Part shown: positions 34,147 to 46,167 of the stretch, piece by piece
How the letters are laid out: each line of letters starts with the position of its first letter
Numbering within the stretch: the stretch's first letter is position 1
NCBI RefSeq assembly: GCF_001619985.1
Contig: NW_017264197.1
Span: forward strand, 620,001-684,000
Length of the DNA: 64,000 nucleotides
DNA from: Xylona heveae TC161
Lineage: Eukaryota > Ascomycota > Xylonomycetes > Xylonales > Xylonaceae
Direction of reading: 5' to 3'
Program-made: the position numbers and the translations under genes
The notes under the pieces: model-generated
What the model was told of the DNA's origin: nothing
Databases searched by the model: none
The model's input: only the letters and a program-made list of their open reading frames with translations

Positions 34147-35858
34147 TTATGACGTCGGTGCTTGCCATCCTTCAATTATTGAAGCAGCCCGCAGGACTAA
34201 ATTGTCGTCACCATACTGCCCTATGATTTGGATGCCGACAGTCTCTGGCTCGCTCGACGACTCAGTGTTGTCATGGACCGGTACGCTGACGGCTGGAAGG
34301 CCGGCAAGAGAGGCCGGCACCGTGAACACGTCGTTCATGTAATTATCCACGGGCGATTGAGCTTTTAAGGACGAGATACTTGGTGCTATAGTCGGAGCAG
34401 TTGGACATATGAGGATATCTACTGCTTCTGAATCTGGTGGTTGCGCATCGGTCGTCAGGAGCGGGTTCTGAAGCGCAAAGACTCGGTCAAAATCCTGCTG
34501 CACAAGTCTACGAATCTTTTGTGCTTTGATAAAATAATTATCAAATGCAGCGGCGCTCAATGTGTATGATCCGAGGAGAATGCGTCTACGCGCTTCATCG
34601 CCAAAGCCGTTTCCTCTAGTGGCCGAGAATAATACCCCCTCTTGGTTGTCATCCCCAGGTTCTCGGGCACCATAGCGGACACCGTCATATTTCGCCAGGT
34701 TTGATGACACTTCGGCGGGCGCAAGTACATAATATGCTGAAAGGGCGTGACGTGTCGCTGGAAGCGATACGGCGTGAAGAGAATGCCCAAGACTCTGGAG
34801 ATGCTCTAGAGTGCGCACCCACGCTCGACGTATACTGGGACTCAACTCTTCAATATTATATTCCAAAGGTACTCCAACACGTAATTTTTTTTTGATGTTT
34901 TCTCGTTCTGCGGATTTCTGAATTCGAGAACGCGTTCGAAGAGTCAGATTGGTCGGGTCCGCTGTGTCAGAATGATTGACCGCGTCTAGACGGAATAAAA
35001 ATGAGAATTGTGTCCCAAATCAGCGCGCTTCTAGGGACAAGTATTTACTCACCGAAAATTTGCTTCGCTGAATGGGTCGTGCGGGCTAAGATGCCCACTG
35101 TATCCAGAGAATTTGCATATGCAACCACGCCCCACCTTGATATGAGACCGTACGACGGCTTAAAGCCAACAGTGCCAGTGTACGAAGCCGGAAGCCGGAC
35201 CGACCCTCCTGTATCCGTGCCTAAAGCACTAGAATCGCTATTAGCCCGTGGGTGCGAAATCAAGAATAGGGCTGCCCGTACGCATAGCATTGTGATGTTG
35301 CGACCGCTACAGCACTTCCGCCAGAGCTTCCACCGGCAGAGAGCTCGTGGCCATTGCGCGAATACTGGCTCTTTACCGCGCCAAAAGAGGAGTTTATTGA
35401 ATGCGAACTGCCCACGAACAAGCTTTAGCTTTAGTTCCCCTCGCTCAGCGCTCCTTATGCTCACCCCATGCCAAACTCATCCAGATTGGTCTTTCCAGCA
35501 ATGACCGCACCAGCATTCTTAAGTCTTTCCACCACACTCGCATTGAAAGGGCTTCGAAAGCCTTTGAGAACACCAGACGCACAAGTATTAGAATAAGAGG
35601 TCGTGACGATATTATCTTTTATTGCAACCAATTTCCCGTCAATTGGAGATCTTGATTTTCCTGAGGAACATGGTCAGCTAAGTTATGTAAGACTTCGTCA
35701 GAAGCTTTAGGGGAAAACATGCCTGCAGTCCGTCGTTCTTCAGCGCTCTTTACAGCGCCCAGCTCCTGGGCCGGTTGCAATCGACTGATAAATGCATTCA
35801 GCGCATGGTGCGCTTCTTGATTGGCGATGCAACGCTCCGCCTCTCGTAACAATGACAT
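34147..35858 (-). CDS. gatA: Glutamyl-tRNA(Gln) amidotransferase subunit A, mitochondrial
   Basis: Five exons, 35858-35723, 35660-35465, 35407-35282, 35228-35053 and 34985-34147, give 490 residues. Amidase-signature features are complete: the catalytic Lys in [25 protein letters not shown], the Gly/Ser-rich [14 protein letters not shown], and [20 protein letters not shown] with the cis-Ser and nucleophilic Ser region, followed by [11 protein letters not shown]. The C-terminal region includes [20 protein letters not shown] and [14 protein letters not shown]. With GatB (and GatF or GatC) it converts Glu-tRNA(Gln) to Gln-tRNA(Gln) in mitochondria; the yeast name is Her2. The first intron, 35722-35661, starts with GC (GCATGT) and ends CAG; no GT donor gives the right phase, so it is a GC-AG intron. 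The other introns are 57, 53 and 67 bp with GT donors. Confidence 0.93.
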
Positions 35859-36385
35859 TAGTACGAATCACTCCAGTCACCTTATAGTGAAAGGTGCAGT
35901 TGGCAGGCCCTAGAATAAAGAAGTGTTAATTCATGCGGAATCAGTAAAATTTGCCCTTTTCGGTCAAAATGGGCTCGAAAATTAAGCCCGAACGCTTCGA
36001 ATTCTTAAATGTTGACAGTATTGATAGTGCATCTAGAGGTGACCTGGATTGCCGTACAAGATGGGACGCAGCCCTGCAGCAAGTTAAGCTTGTTTCGGTA
36101 AAGTGCATTGGTGCAAGATGCCGCAACGGCTACCGTAGAAGCTGAGTAGTCACTCGGGCACCTTGGTGAGCAGCTGTAGCTGCACCCTGTGACTGTCCAA
36201 CCTCCCGGCTCTTTAAGCTTGTGTTTGATATCTGCATTGTTTTCATATTTGGATCTTTAAAGATCGGGCTTTTGAAGGTCGATAAGGTTCAAGGGAAGTT
36301 CTCTTTGGCCTAACAGCCATACACTTGCAGCTCGCAACCAAGCTGCTCGGCCACTCTTGGGCGCTACTCAACCGTCCATGGCAAT
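35859..36385. promoter_or_regulatory. Divergent promoter between gatA and the 5'-nucleotidase-like gene
   Basis: This 527-bp region serves both flanking genes. AGCTGTAGCTGCA-like inverted words at about 36,171-36,185 are visible. No known binding site is identified. Confidence 0.35.
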
Positions 36386-38264
36386 ATGATAGGCCCGTTA
36401 GCATTTATCAGCTCTACACTCCTAGTTGGAGCTTTGGCAGCACAGCCATCTGCACCGAAGCCTCCGACTCTTCCCCTGCGGGAGCTTCCTTGGGGCCAAC
36501 TAAATTTCCTGCACACAACAGATACACATGGATGGCATGCCGGCCATCTTCTCGAGTTAGTCTATCAGATACGGGTTCAAGTGTCTCTCCGATACTAATG
36601 CCAATTGCAGGCCATCATATTCAGCTGACTGGGGCGATTACATATCGTTTGCGCATCATCTGCGCGCAAAGGCCGATGAAGAAGGCGTGGATCTGCTGCT
36701 AGTTGATACCGGTGACCGGATAGAGGGTAATGGCCTCTATGATGGATCCGAGCCGAAAGGCAAATACACGTTTGAGATAGTCAAAGAGCAAGACATTGAT
36801 GTCCTGTGCTCGGGAAATCATGAACTTTATCAAAAGAATTCTTCAGAGAATGAGTATAATAAGCTTGTCCCTGGTTTCGGCGGGAACTATTTGGCGTCGA
36901 ACCTTGATATATATGACCCTGATACAGGGACTCGAGTACCGCTGGCTCCCAGGTATCGGAAGTTTACCACTAAAAATCTGGGGCTCCGGATATTAGCTTT
37001 TGGTTTTCTCTTCAACTTTCGCGGTAATTATAATAATACTGTTGTCCAGAAAGTCGAGCAAACGGTCAAAGAAGAGTGGTTCCAAGAAGTGATTCGCGAA
37101 AAGGATATCGATCTTTTCTTGGTCGCTGGTCATGTCGACATCCGCTCGGAGGAATACACCACCATCTTCAAAGCCATACGCCAAGTCAAATGGGACACCC
37201 CAATCCATTTCTTTGGAGGACACACTCATATCAGAGACTACAAAAAATTTGACTCGAAAGCCTACGCTTTAGAGAGTGGGAGATATATGGAGACAATTGG
37301 CTTTGCATCCATTTCCGGACTTGAACCTGGGAAGTCTGATGCTGATGTCTCTGCGAGTGGACTCAGGTATGAGCGGAGATACATTGACAACAATCTCTTC
37401 TCACTTCACCATCATGCTGGCTTGAACGACACAACATTTCCAACCGAACGTGGTACGAATGTATCACGATTTATTGCAGAAGCAAGAAGCGAACTTGGCT
37501 TAGACAAGAAGTTTGGATGTGCGCCGCAAGATCTTTGGATGAATCGTGCCAAGTATCCCAGCAAAAACAGCATGTATACATGGTTGGAAGAAGATGTACT
37601 TCCAGACATGATACGCGAGAGCGCACGACATGATCAACCTCGGTTAGTGCTCATCAATACCGGTGCTATGCGTTTCGACATATACAAGGGCCCGTTCACT
37701 CGAGACACTACTTATATCGTCTCCCCCTTTACAAATGGCTTCCGCTATCTCAAGAATGTGCCCTATCAAGCCGCGAAGAAACTTATTCTGCTTCTCAACC
37801 ATGGCGGACCGATTCTTGAGCAAGCATTTCCGGCCCTGCAGTCGACCGCGCTTGTTCCGCCGGAGCAGCTGACGGCCAAGCAAGACGTGGTGATCGAGAA
37901 TGAAGACGGGCTGTCTTATGCAGGGTGGGGTCAAACCCCGCTTAAAGAGGGGACCCGACCGACGCCAGGATATACAACCCGTGATGATGCTGGTGACGAA
38001 GGAGACGATACCCTTCATTCGCCAATATCTTTCTACCGCGTGCCTAATTGCATTCAGTCACAGGCAGATTTTCCCGAAGACGGAAGCGAGCCAGGGTCGG
38101 TCGACGTTGTCTTTGTTGAGTTTATTCAGCCATGGATCATCCTTGGTCTCAACTATCTTGGTCAGAATGTCTCCACTGAGAATACGGAGGCATTCGTCAA
38201 AGGTAAAGACATGACTACTCTAGTTGCTGAATGGGTCCAAAACAACTGGAACGGCACTTGTTAG
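36386..38264 (+). CDS. Secreted calcineurin-like phosphoesterase / 5'-nucleotidase family protein
   Basis: Exons 36386-36555 and 36611-38264 give 607 residues. A signal peptide is evident ([20 protein letters not shown]). Metallophosphoesterase motifs are complete: [16 protein letters not shown] (DxH), [13 protein letters not shown] (GDxxxG), CSGNHELY (GNHE), LVAGHVDIR and [14 protein letters not shown] (GHTH). The C-terminal half, with [19 protein letters not shown] and [10 protein letters not shown], is the 5'-nucleotidase C-terminal type domain that binds the nucleoside. Several NxS/T sites fit secretion or vacuolar delivery. Yeast YHR202W (Smn1) is the likely counterpart; purine/NAD-derived nucleotides are plausible substrates but this is inferred. 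One 55-bp intron splits a Glu codon after GHLL. It is followed in tandem by isn1, an unrelated nucleotidase. Confidence 0.88.
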
Positions 38265-38873
38265 CTTATCATAGATGTAGCTATTACACAAACGTTTAGA
38301 TGAACATTTTACGCTGTATGATTTGTTTGGGTTTTTTTTTTTTTTTTTTTTTTCGCGAGCGAAGATATACCTGGCATTTCCGAATAATAAGCAAATACTG
38401 TGAAGAGTAAGAAATATACCTGTAAGAAATGAAAAATTGATTTAGCTCAATTAGCTTTAGATATTGAATAGAAATTTGTATTATCTGATTTGCTCCACAT
38501 AATATGATATGTAGCTAGTGCTCGAGTACGACCTGATATCTTGCGTGATATCGGACACTTGAGTAATTACCTACTGTACTTAAGACATCAAGCTCACTAC
38601 ATTATAGAGAAGCTTGGGCCAAGATATAGCGATGATCTACTGATCTTGATGGGGAGCTTAGCTGTTATCGATAAGCGCTCAGCGCCAAAGTTGGCTTAGC
38701 CGCGGGTATCTCAGGGCGGAGACTCTAACCACCACCTTATATAGTCGGAGCTGTACCTGAATGACCTACCTTCTTCAGGTACGAGTCGCCACGCCCAATA
38801 CGTTCACTCATAATCACCCGCAATTCGAACCATAATTCCATATACTCTCACAAAGAAAGACTACCTGCCTATA
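38265..38873. other. Intergenic region with a T22 tract
   Basis: This 609-bp region follows the phosphoesterase stop and carries the isn1 promoter. It contains T22 at 38332-38353 and is AT-rich up to about 38,540. A TATATAG word at about 38,740, some 130 bp before the isn1 ATG, could be a TATA element. Confidence 0.45.
38332..38353. repeat. T22 homopolymer
   Basis: Twenty-two consecutive T residues lie 68 bp after the stop codon of the phosphoesterase gene. The length is likely polymorphic. Confidence 0.8.
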
Positions 38874-40696
38874 ATGACGACCCGCTATCGCGTAGAGTGT
38901 AAGTAGAAGGACTCGTGTTCTAGCTTGCTTTATTTGTGCCCTCATCGCCTAACTCCATTGCGAAACAGATGCGCTGAAGGTTCGTCAACGATCCAGCTTA
39001 GCCCATTATCCGTGATAATGGATGTATTTATTTCCAAGGCATGCCAAAACTAACGGGAATTCTACCCTTCAAAGACCCATCGAAGAGATCAATTTGTACG
39101 TACCAAATCATCAGCTATAAGACATCCTCAGCTAACCGTCGATTCAGATAGAATGGGTCAAGGTACGGCACGAGCTCCTGATGCGATGTATACGCCCAAG
39201 CCCCACACACATGCTATGGTTTCGGACTGCGCTTATATCCGTAATTTTATGCATGAGGCAGTGATGCTGATATTGTTGTTGCATATAAGGGTCTTCTAGC
39301 TGTGCCATTCGTGCTACACTCACAACCTACGGCTATATTTGAAGACCGGAGACAGACGGTTGCCCAAATGGCTGCCATTGCACACAGACGTTATGCCGAG
39401 ATCATGGGAGATGTTGAAGAGCTCATCAATGACCATAGTATGTTTGAACCCTGAGAAAATCGCCCATCCGTTGCCTTACGTGCTCTGTTTTCGAAACCTT
39501 TTCAGGAGCTTGAATGATCTACCCGACTGACTTACATAAGTTGCACATCAGAATGTTGGGAAGCAAGACCGCTCCAAACTTAAGCTGCTTGTCCCTTCTG
39601 TAGGAACATTTTTCACTCCGCTACCGCTCAAAGACGCCTTCATATTCCAAGATGCCCAACGATCGATCAGTTCGCGTCGATTCGTAGCGCCGTCATTCAA
39701 CGACATCCGTTTGACCTTGAACACAGCACAGCTCATGAGCCTTTCCCGTAATGGGCCGCTACAGCTCGCAACATTTGATGGTGACGTGACTCTTTATGAC
39801 GACGGGGAGTCTCTGAGCGCTGACAACCCTGTAATTCCACGCATTCTGCGTCTCATGCAGCGCGGCGTCAAGATTGGTATTGTGACCGCAGCAGGATACA
39901 CCGAGGCGGGGAAATACTTTGATCGGCTCTCGGGGCTATTAAATGCTGTGAATGAGTCAAAGGATCTCTCAGCAGAGCAGAAGCGGAATTTGGTCGTCCT
40001 CGGGGGCGAGGACAACTACCTATTCAGATTCAATGCCAACGACCCTGCGCTGCTTTCCTGGATTCCGCACGAGGAATGGCTGATGGATGAAATGAAGTCG
40101 TGGAAAGAAGAGGACATTGGAATGTTACTTGATCTCGCCGAGAGCGCACTCAAAGACTGTATCGCCAGCATGAACCTCAAAGCGCAGATTCTGCGTAAAG
40201 GCCGCGCTGTAGGAATCATTCCCGCGCAAGGCCAACGCTTCGCGCGGGAACAGCTCGAAGAGACTGTCCTGGTGACTCAGAAGATACTAGAAATGTCTGA
40301 GGTCGGTCAGCGCATTCCATTCTGCGCTTTTAATGGTACGTATAATGCTCCAGTACAGGTTATCTCCTTCTATCGTTTCTTTCCCAGATATTTTGATGCA
40401 AGTATCTAAACTGATGTTTCTTGCCCAACGTAGGCGGCAACGACATCTTTGTCGACATTGGCGATAAGTCCTGGGGTGTACTCTCCTGCCAGCGATTTTT
40501 CGGCGGCATCGAAGGCTCCAAATCACTGCACATTGGCGATCAGTTCCTCTCAGCAGGAGCTAATGACTTCAAGGCTCGTCTGGCTTGCACCACCGCTTGG
40601 ATTGCTAATCCTCTCGAGACGGTCCAGTTGTTAGACGAGCTTGAAGAGCTAGGAGAATGCCGTCAGCTAAATGAGGAATCCCTCAATGCACAGTAG
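38874..40696 (+). CDS. isn1: IMP-specific 5'-nucleotidase Isn1
   Basis: Seven exons are inferred: 38874-38898, 38969-38979, 39075-39095, 39148-39162, 39290-39437, 39541-40335 and 40434-40696, giving 425 residues. The assembled N terminus MTTRYRVEYALK-THRRDQF-IEWVK-GLLAVPFVLH matches the Isn1 family, which validates the chain of 25-, 11-, 21- and 15-nt exons. Further signatures are ILRLMQRGVKIGIVTAAGY, the HAD-like nucleophile segment ATFDGDVTLYDDG, IPFCAFNGGNDIFVDIGDK and the late acidic motif HIGDQFLSAGANDFKAR. Isn1 hydrolyses IMP to inosine in the cytosol as part of purine homeostasis. The acceptor of exon 6 is inferred (TAAG); an alternative nearby could change two or three residues. Confidence 0.92.
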
Positions 40697-41454
40697 AGTG
40701 TTCTCCTTTTACTCCAGTTCTGTCGTCAGCATATCGAGTGACCCCACTGTTCAAGTTCTTCAATCTAACTTCGCAAGGGGTAAGTGTGATGCAGTTCCCT
40801 GTCTACTGGACCTTTTCTGTTCTTACGCTTTTTGTGTTTCTAAAGCTCTTGCCATTTAGGAGCCACAAATTGTAAAGGTCCACTCCTTCAAATTTTTAAG
40901 CATGTGCGCCAATGGTTCTCTTCTTTTCTTCATTTTCACCACTTCTCTAGGCGAACATCTTTTCACTTTTCAGCTTTGTTTGATTCAACCTGCATCGCAC
41001 TGGCATTCAATGCTTTCCTCCATCCAGCCATTTTTTTTTTCTTGCTTTTCTTTCAGCGTGTCTATCTTGTCTTTTCTAAAGCCAGCTCATCTTATTGTTC
41101 CTTTCATTTGTTTCATATTTTTACGCTACCGCGTATTCACGAGGACGTATTCACGAGGTAGTTACGAATAGCAATACTCCATATAGTAAAAATTTAGTTC
41201 CATATAAACCCGCAAATAACAACAGTTGTACTTGGATCTGATATACATTTTCGTCTTCTTGTTATTTTTTGAGTCTCTTTCTACCCGTACACTATACCGA
41301 ATACATGTTTTCGACCCAGATGCTTCATCTAGGAATTCAAAACGCCATAGAAGTATTTAGATGAACGTAGCTATATACTCCCCACATGCTCAGAAGCATC
41401 ATTTATTCGCGACGGCACAAAATAGCACTGTAACGCGACCCACACCCCATTCAC
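40697..41454. other. Convergent 3' region with a short tandem repeat
   Basis: This 758-bp region lies between isn1 (+) and med17 (-). It is T-rich around 40,900-41,110 and contains a 14-bp unit (CGTATTCACGAGGA) in two copies at 41132-41159. No gene is supported. Confidence 0.5.
41132..41159. repeat. 14-bp tandem duplication
   Basis: CGTATTCACGAGG(A/T) occurs twice in direct tandem in the 3' intergenic region between isn1 and med17. Confidence 0.75.
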
Positions 41455-43591
41455 TCATTCTGCATCTGATTTCCCTGCCTCCGCGACAACTTCAAAAAAG
41501 TCCCGCTCGCCGTGCTTGCCATGCCAGGCATGCGTTCCCTCGGCGGGACGACCACTAAGCCAGCCCCATCGTAGGATCAGAAGGTATTCGCCTCTTTCCG
41601 GGAGGAGCTGGATATGCAAGCGGCGGACACGGCCGGGATTGGTGGCGAACGATTTAGTAAGTTCGCCAAGTTGTGCGCTCGGTTCCCATGCGGAGTGAGC
41701 GTGATTATGATGATGATGAGCTGGAGATGGTGATGTAGGTTCCTTGACTTTTGAGTCGGACGAGGAGGAAGGAGAAGAGGAGATGACAGACGTAAGATCT
41801 ATCGTGCAGGTGTGGCTGATGAAGCTTTCGAGTTCAACGGCAGATGCGAAGCGCATCGTACTCGGGGCACGCAACTTGAGTGGGGCGGTGGTGGTGGTCG
41901 AGTTGATGGAGACGCGATATTCTGTTCCAAGGGTAGGCGGATGGATATGTGTATAGATGGCAATCGTCAAGGAGGAGCCCGAAGGAAGGGTAAGATGTAC
42001 GCTGGATTCGATGGCATTGAGTAAGGAACCGACGAGAGTTTCTGCAGAAGAGAAATCAAGTTTCTTGGTGGTTCCATTGGCTCGTAACGGAAAGTTGAAA
42101 TTAGTAGCCAGATCGAATGAGAATTTGGTGGGAAACCCGGCGGACTGAAGCGGTGCGGTGAAGTTGTCGAGGAATGTCTGGATGGATTGCACCACACTGC
42201 GGTGCTGCAGATGCGTAAGGACAGGTCGGATGATGGAGTAGATCGGAGTTGCTTGCTTGCGGTCTGTGAGCGGCTGGGGGATTTCAGACCGCCGATGAAG
42301 GTTCTGACGATGTGCGTAGGAAAGGAGAATGCGAAGACATGTTACTATGGACTCGGCACGCTTCTCGAGCGGATTGCTCGGTGCTGTAAGCGGATCGGCG
42401 GTAGAATCATTTGAATCGTTGAGAGAGACTAGATCAATGGAGATTTGTTCGTCGCCCATACGAGGGAGATGAATGGTTGAACCGATGATGCGCACGCCCT
42501 GGTTCACTACGGTTCGTGCCTCTCGCGCAAGTTCATAGAAGAGTTCCTCTTCGTATACAGTATTGCGAGCCTGGAGAATACGGTCCTCGAGGGACGTTGG
42601 CTGGACGGCAGCTAGGCTCGGAAGTTGCGAGTATGCCACGTTTTGCGGTGAGGTTTCAACGCGCACTCGAATGGCTTTGGGTTGAGTAGAAGCAAGACCT
42701 TGGTCAAGCATGAGAGTGCCGTCTCCAATACGGCGGAGAGCGGCGAAGCCTCGGTGCTTGAATTCCGGTGAAGCTAAACCAGATGTCAGCCAACAAAACC
42801 ATCTCGCAAATAAAACCCTGTGGATATTAACATACCTTCAGCAAAGCCGAAGCGGACCCCGAGAGTCCGCCCTTCACCTGGAACACGACAGACTGCCCAC
42901 CCTTTCTCGCTGACCGAAAGCACCTGTTCCCAGTATCGCGCCTCGTGCTCCATCTCTTTCTCCAATCGGGCAGCGGATCTTAGAAGCGAGTCCGCAGAGG
43001 ACTGAAGACCCTGTAGCTTCCAGCCCCGTGAAACAAGCTCTTGGTCTTGTTTCTCCGCGTCTGGTAATTGCGGATTTTGCACCTTTTCCATACCCAACGA
43101 GCCCTTGGGAGCATGCTGCTGGAGATACGGAGACATGGAGACCTCGGCCTGCTTCGGAGTGTGTTTCGAAAGGAGCAAGGAAACAAAGTCGAGCGCGTAG
43201 AGTGCTTCCATCTGGGCCTGCCTGTATGAGACATGCGAGTCAGCAAGCTTCCAGTCAATTGAGAGTATTTCACAACCTGCACTTACGAAATATACTTGAC
43301 CATCTCTTCGCGGGCTGCTAGGACATCCTCTCGTCGGCCCTTGGCGTCGATAGGGTCGTCTTCCGCCGAGCCATTCTCTTCGTCATACGGGCGTTCTCCT
43401 CTGCCTTCCCCAGTGTCTATTTCGGTTCGTAAGCCATCTTCCGTAACACTTCGAAAATGACCGCGTTGGTCATTAATGCGAGCAATCAGAGAAGGCAGCG
43501 AGTCTGATCGCGAATCTTGTACGGGCGAAGGGCGTAAGGGTAAGGATAAGCCATCAGCGTTGAAATCGGATATGCCCGAGGTATTCATCAT
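41455..43591 (-). CDS. med17: Mediator complex subunit 17 (Srb4)
   Basis: Exons 43591-43287, 43221-42836 and 42773-41455 give 669 residues. The start is the ATG at 43591. The N-terminal part is acidic (LPLRPSPVQ ... EENGSAEDDP); then comes the conserved YISQAQMEALYALDFVSLLL with SKHTPKQAE, followed by a coiled coil (SADSLLRSAARLEKEMEHEARYWEQVL) and EKGWAVCRVPGEGRTLGVRFGF. The third exon holds the large C-terminal domain (EDRILQARNTVYEEELFYEL, SIIRPVLTHLQHRS). Med17 is the scaffold of the Mediator head module and bridges activators and RNA polymerase II. Introns are 65 and 62 bp. A His-rich stretch (AHHHHNHAHS) sits near the C terminus. Confidence 0.92.
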
Positions 43592-46167
43592 GGACAAAAT
43601 ACTGGAGCAATGGATCGCTCAAGTTGACCAGACCCGGTACAAGCACAAAAGTATGGAGCTGGCTCTATTCTGTCACCTTTGCACCAGCTTACTGTCACTG
43701 TTTTGACTGAAAGGGCAGCATCGGAGGACGGAATCGGGCTTTCGGAGGAGGAAGAAAGTATGGCCGCATTTCGGCCTTACTCCGTATAAGACAGCCATGA
43801 GAGCAGCGAATGCTACAAGTCACAAGACGATACTCTACCTACATCTCCCAAATTTCACTGGAGAATTCATCACTACGATTGGCTTCTGGAAAAATTCTTG
43901 CTTGAGAAATTCGATCTTTCTAGAAACTGAAGGTCCTGGTCCGGAGAATTCAGGATAACGCGGTGGTGGGGAGATGAGCAGGAGACCTTATCCCTGCAAG
44001 ATCTTTGAAGAGTGGTTGCAAGGGAAAGTACGAGGACGCCTCTCCATTGCAAGCTAGGCTGGCATCTAATTATTTGAGTGTTACAATTGCATTTGCCGGC
44101 CATTCATACAGGATTGCGGCATTATGCCAATATTGCAGTAACTTATCAAGGGTTTCGACGACAACGGGTCCCGTCGGCTACCTCCGTTAAGCAAAGGATG
44201 GAGTTTCCCCGAGGTATAAACAGACATTATTAGTGCATGCATAAGTTAGGCACGGTATTTTCACACAGATACCGCTATGGTTTCGCGTACTTGCATCTTA
44301 TACGGGCATTTATCACTGAACTATGTTGCGGATATCCATTATATTTGGCTCCGATCAGAAGCCATAAAACCAATGCCATGAGCCAAGGACACCATTGTTA
44401 CTTTTTCTGCGAATACTTTAGAATAGAGCGCTTTTATTGTGCTTACGGTATGTGTTCTAGGATCTACTCCGTAGACACACCTCAGCAACTGTAAGGAATA
44501 GCTGAACTATTTATTATCGCTCTCAATTCGGTCTTGCCCCATTCCACTGAAATCAACGAGCTACGAGTATGAATGGGAAATTACCTCAGTATACGTAGGT
44601 TATGTCATCCTCCGTGGGTCTGTCAAAATTTGCAATCAACAGAGGTCAACTTGTGCCAAAACTTCCCAAGCAGCCGCTAAGCTCACCTGGCTCGATATGC
44701 TGTCATCCCTGCGTATAATTCTCAGTTTTACTGTAGCCAGATAGAATAGAGTCCACTACCAGAGGCACAAGGAGCGGTTATAGTAACGTGGAAAGTCTAT
44801 GCGAGGCCAGGAACGGCTAGACTTATCACGTGGGATCTTCCCAGGCACAACTCTCATATGCATAAGCGACGATCGAGTACCGGTACCAGATTCTTTCAAG
44901 CTCAAAAGTATCCTCTGGCACTTCTCGCGTATCTATTCCCATGAAATCCACGTCAAAATCACCTGAATCCTCGCAAGAATCGGATGCAGTCTTTGGCGAC
45001 GAGATCAGAAAGGTACTTTAATATCAAACCCACCTCGGTACCTCTACTGTATGCGAAAGATCAGCGCAAGGAGCCTTTTCTCCTGCCATAGCATTTGTCC
45101 TGTCGTGCAGCAAGGAAAAAAGTATTTGGTTGGAGGGGAAGGATTGCATTGTATGGACACAAAATAACGTGGCGTGTGGGAGAAAGTGTGTGGCAGTTCT
45201 ATTCAGGATGTCAGGAACGACAAAAAGCATCTCATGCTGCACGAGGACAAAGAGTTGCCTGACTGCCTGAGCGTTTTAAAGGAAGAAGAGGGTGAAATAG
45301 GATGAGTGAATAATTGGTCTGCAGCCGCAGTGGGCAGACCAAAGCATTGAAGGCCCTGTCTGGGCTCAGAGCATTGTGCGCATTTATTCTGTTTGGGGTG
45401 CCGTGATGCCGTGTACCCTACGGAATATGTTTCTCTCTCATGATTTTATTTTATTTTATTTTATTTTATTTTATTTTTTTTGATTTTCTTTGCTTCTGCA
45501 TGAACCAATGCATGCATAAAGCAATAGTTCTTGTAATTATTGCTCTATTTCAGTGCAGCCTACAGCAGTATAGTAGGTAATTATCTGCAGGTCGTAACAC
45601 GTTTCCTGCCAATTGTTTGTGATGGTTCGTCGTCGTCGTTAGGTAGTTGCTTGCTGCCATGCTGGGATGACGTCGGTTGGTTGCTCGTACGATGCTCACC
45701 CAACCGTCCGATCATCTGCGCCAACGAGACCAAAGCTCCACCGAACTCGCGCCTAGAGCTTTTGGTTCGACGGTTCCGCCAAAACTCTGTAGCAGGAGGA
45801 GCTACGACGGCCACTCTCACTTCCTGCCCCGCCACGGAACCACTCACCCCTCCTTTTGCTCTTTAACTCCCCTGACCTCACCGTCTCTACGCACACGGAC
45901 GTCTGACGAGTTTTGAGTGAGCGAGCAGAGGTCTTTCCTCACCATCCCAATTCTTCCTCTCCCATCTCAATTCATCATCTTTCATCCTCTCATCACTCTT
46001 CCCTCCCCCCACATTTTCCCTCTCTTCCTCAAAACCAAGAATCAATTTCTCTTTTCATCGTCGAGGCTGAGAGAAACAGAACTTGAAGTTCTTCTCTCCG
46101 TCTTCATCCTCTTTATTTTTACGAAACAAAGGAAGCAAGGCTCAATTGTGAGCATCTAACAGAAATC
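43592..46167. promoter_or_regulatory. Long divergent intergenic region between med17 and pfkA
   Basis: At 2.6 kb this is the longest gene-free stretch. It contains TACTCCGTA-type words (43779-43787, 44465-44473), a CACGTG at 44827-44832, an ATTTT-repeat at 45443-45480 and a strong CT-rich leader at about 45,850-46,080 before pfkA. An ATG at about 44,941 opens a 24-codon Ser/Glu-rich frame ending at a GTACTT donor-like site; no following exon was found. The region probably holds an extended pfkA promoter and long 5' leader. Confidence 0.4.
45443..45480. repeat. ATTTT pentanucleotide microsatellite
   Basis: About seven copies of ATTTT end in a T run, in the upstream region of pfkA. Confidence 0.85.

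Noticed and set aside
35001-35504. 167-codon plus-strand frame over gatA
   Set aside because: Antisense to three well-supported gatA exons with amidase motifs and crosses their introns.
38690-38760. Possible tRNA-like fold upstream of isn1
   Set aside because: No convincing A-box/B-box pair or acceptor stem could be assembled.
45540-46159. Open frames in the pfkA upstream region (45,540-45,866 and 45,917-46,159)
   Set aside because: Pyrimidine-rich leader sequence; the second lacks an ATG start. Better explained as 5' untranslated DNA.
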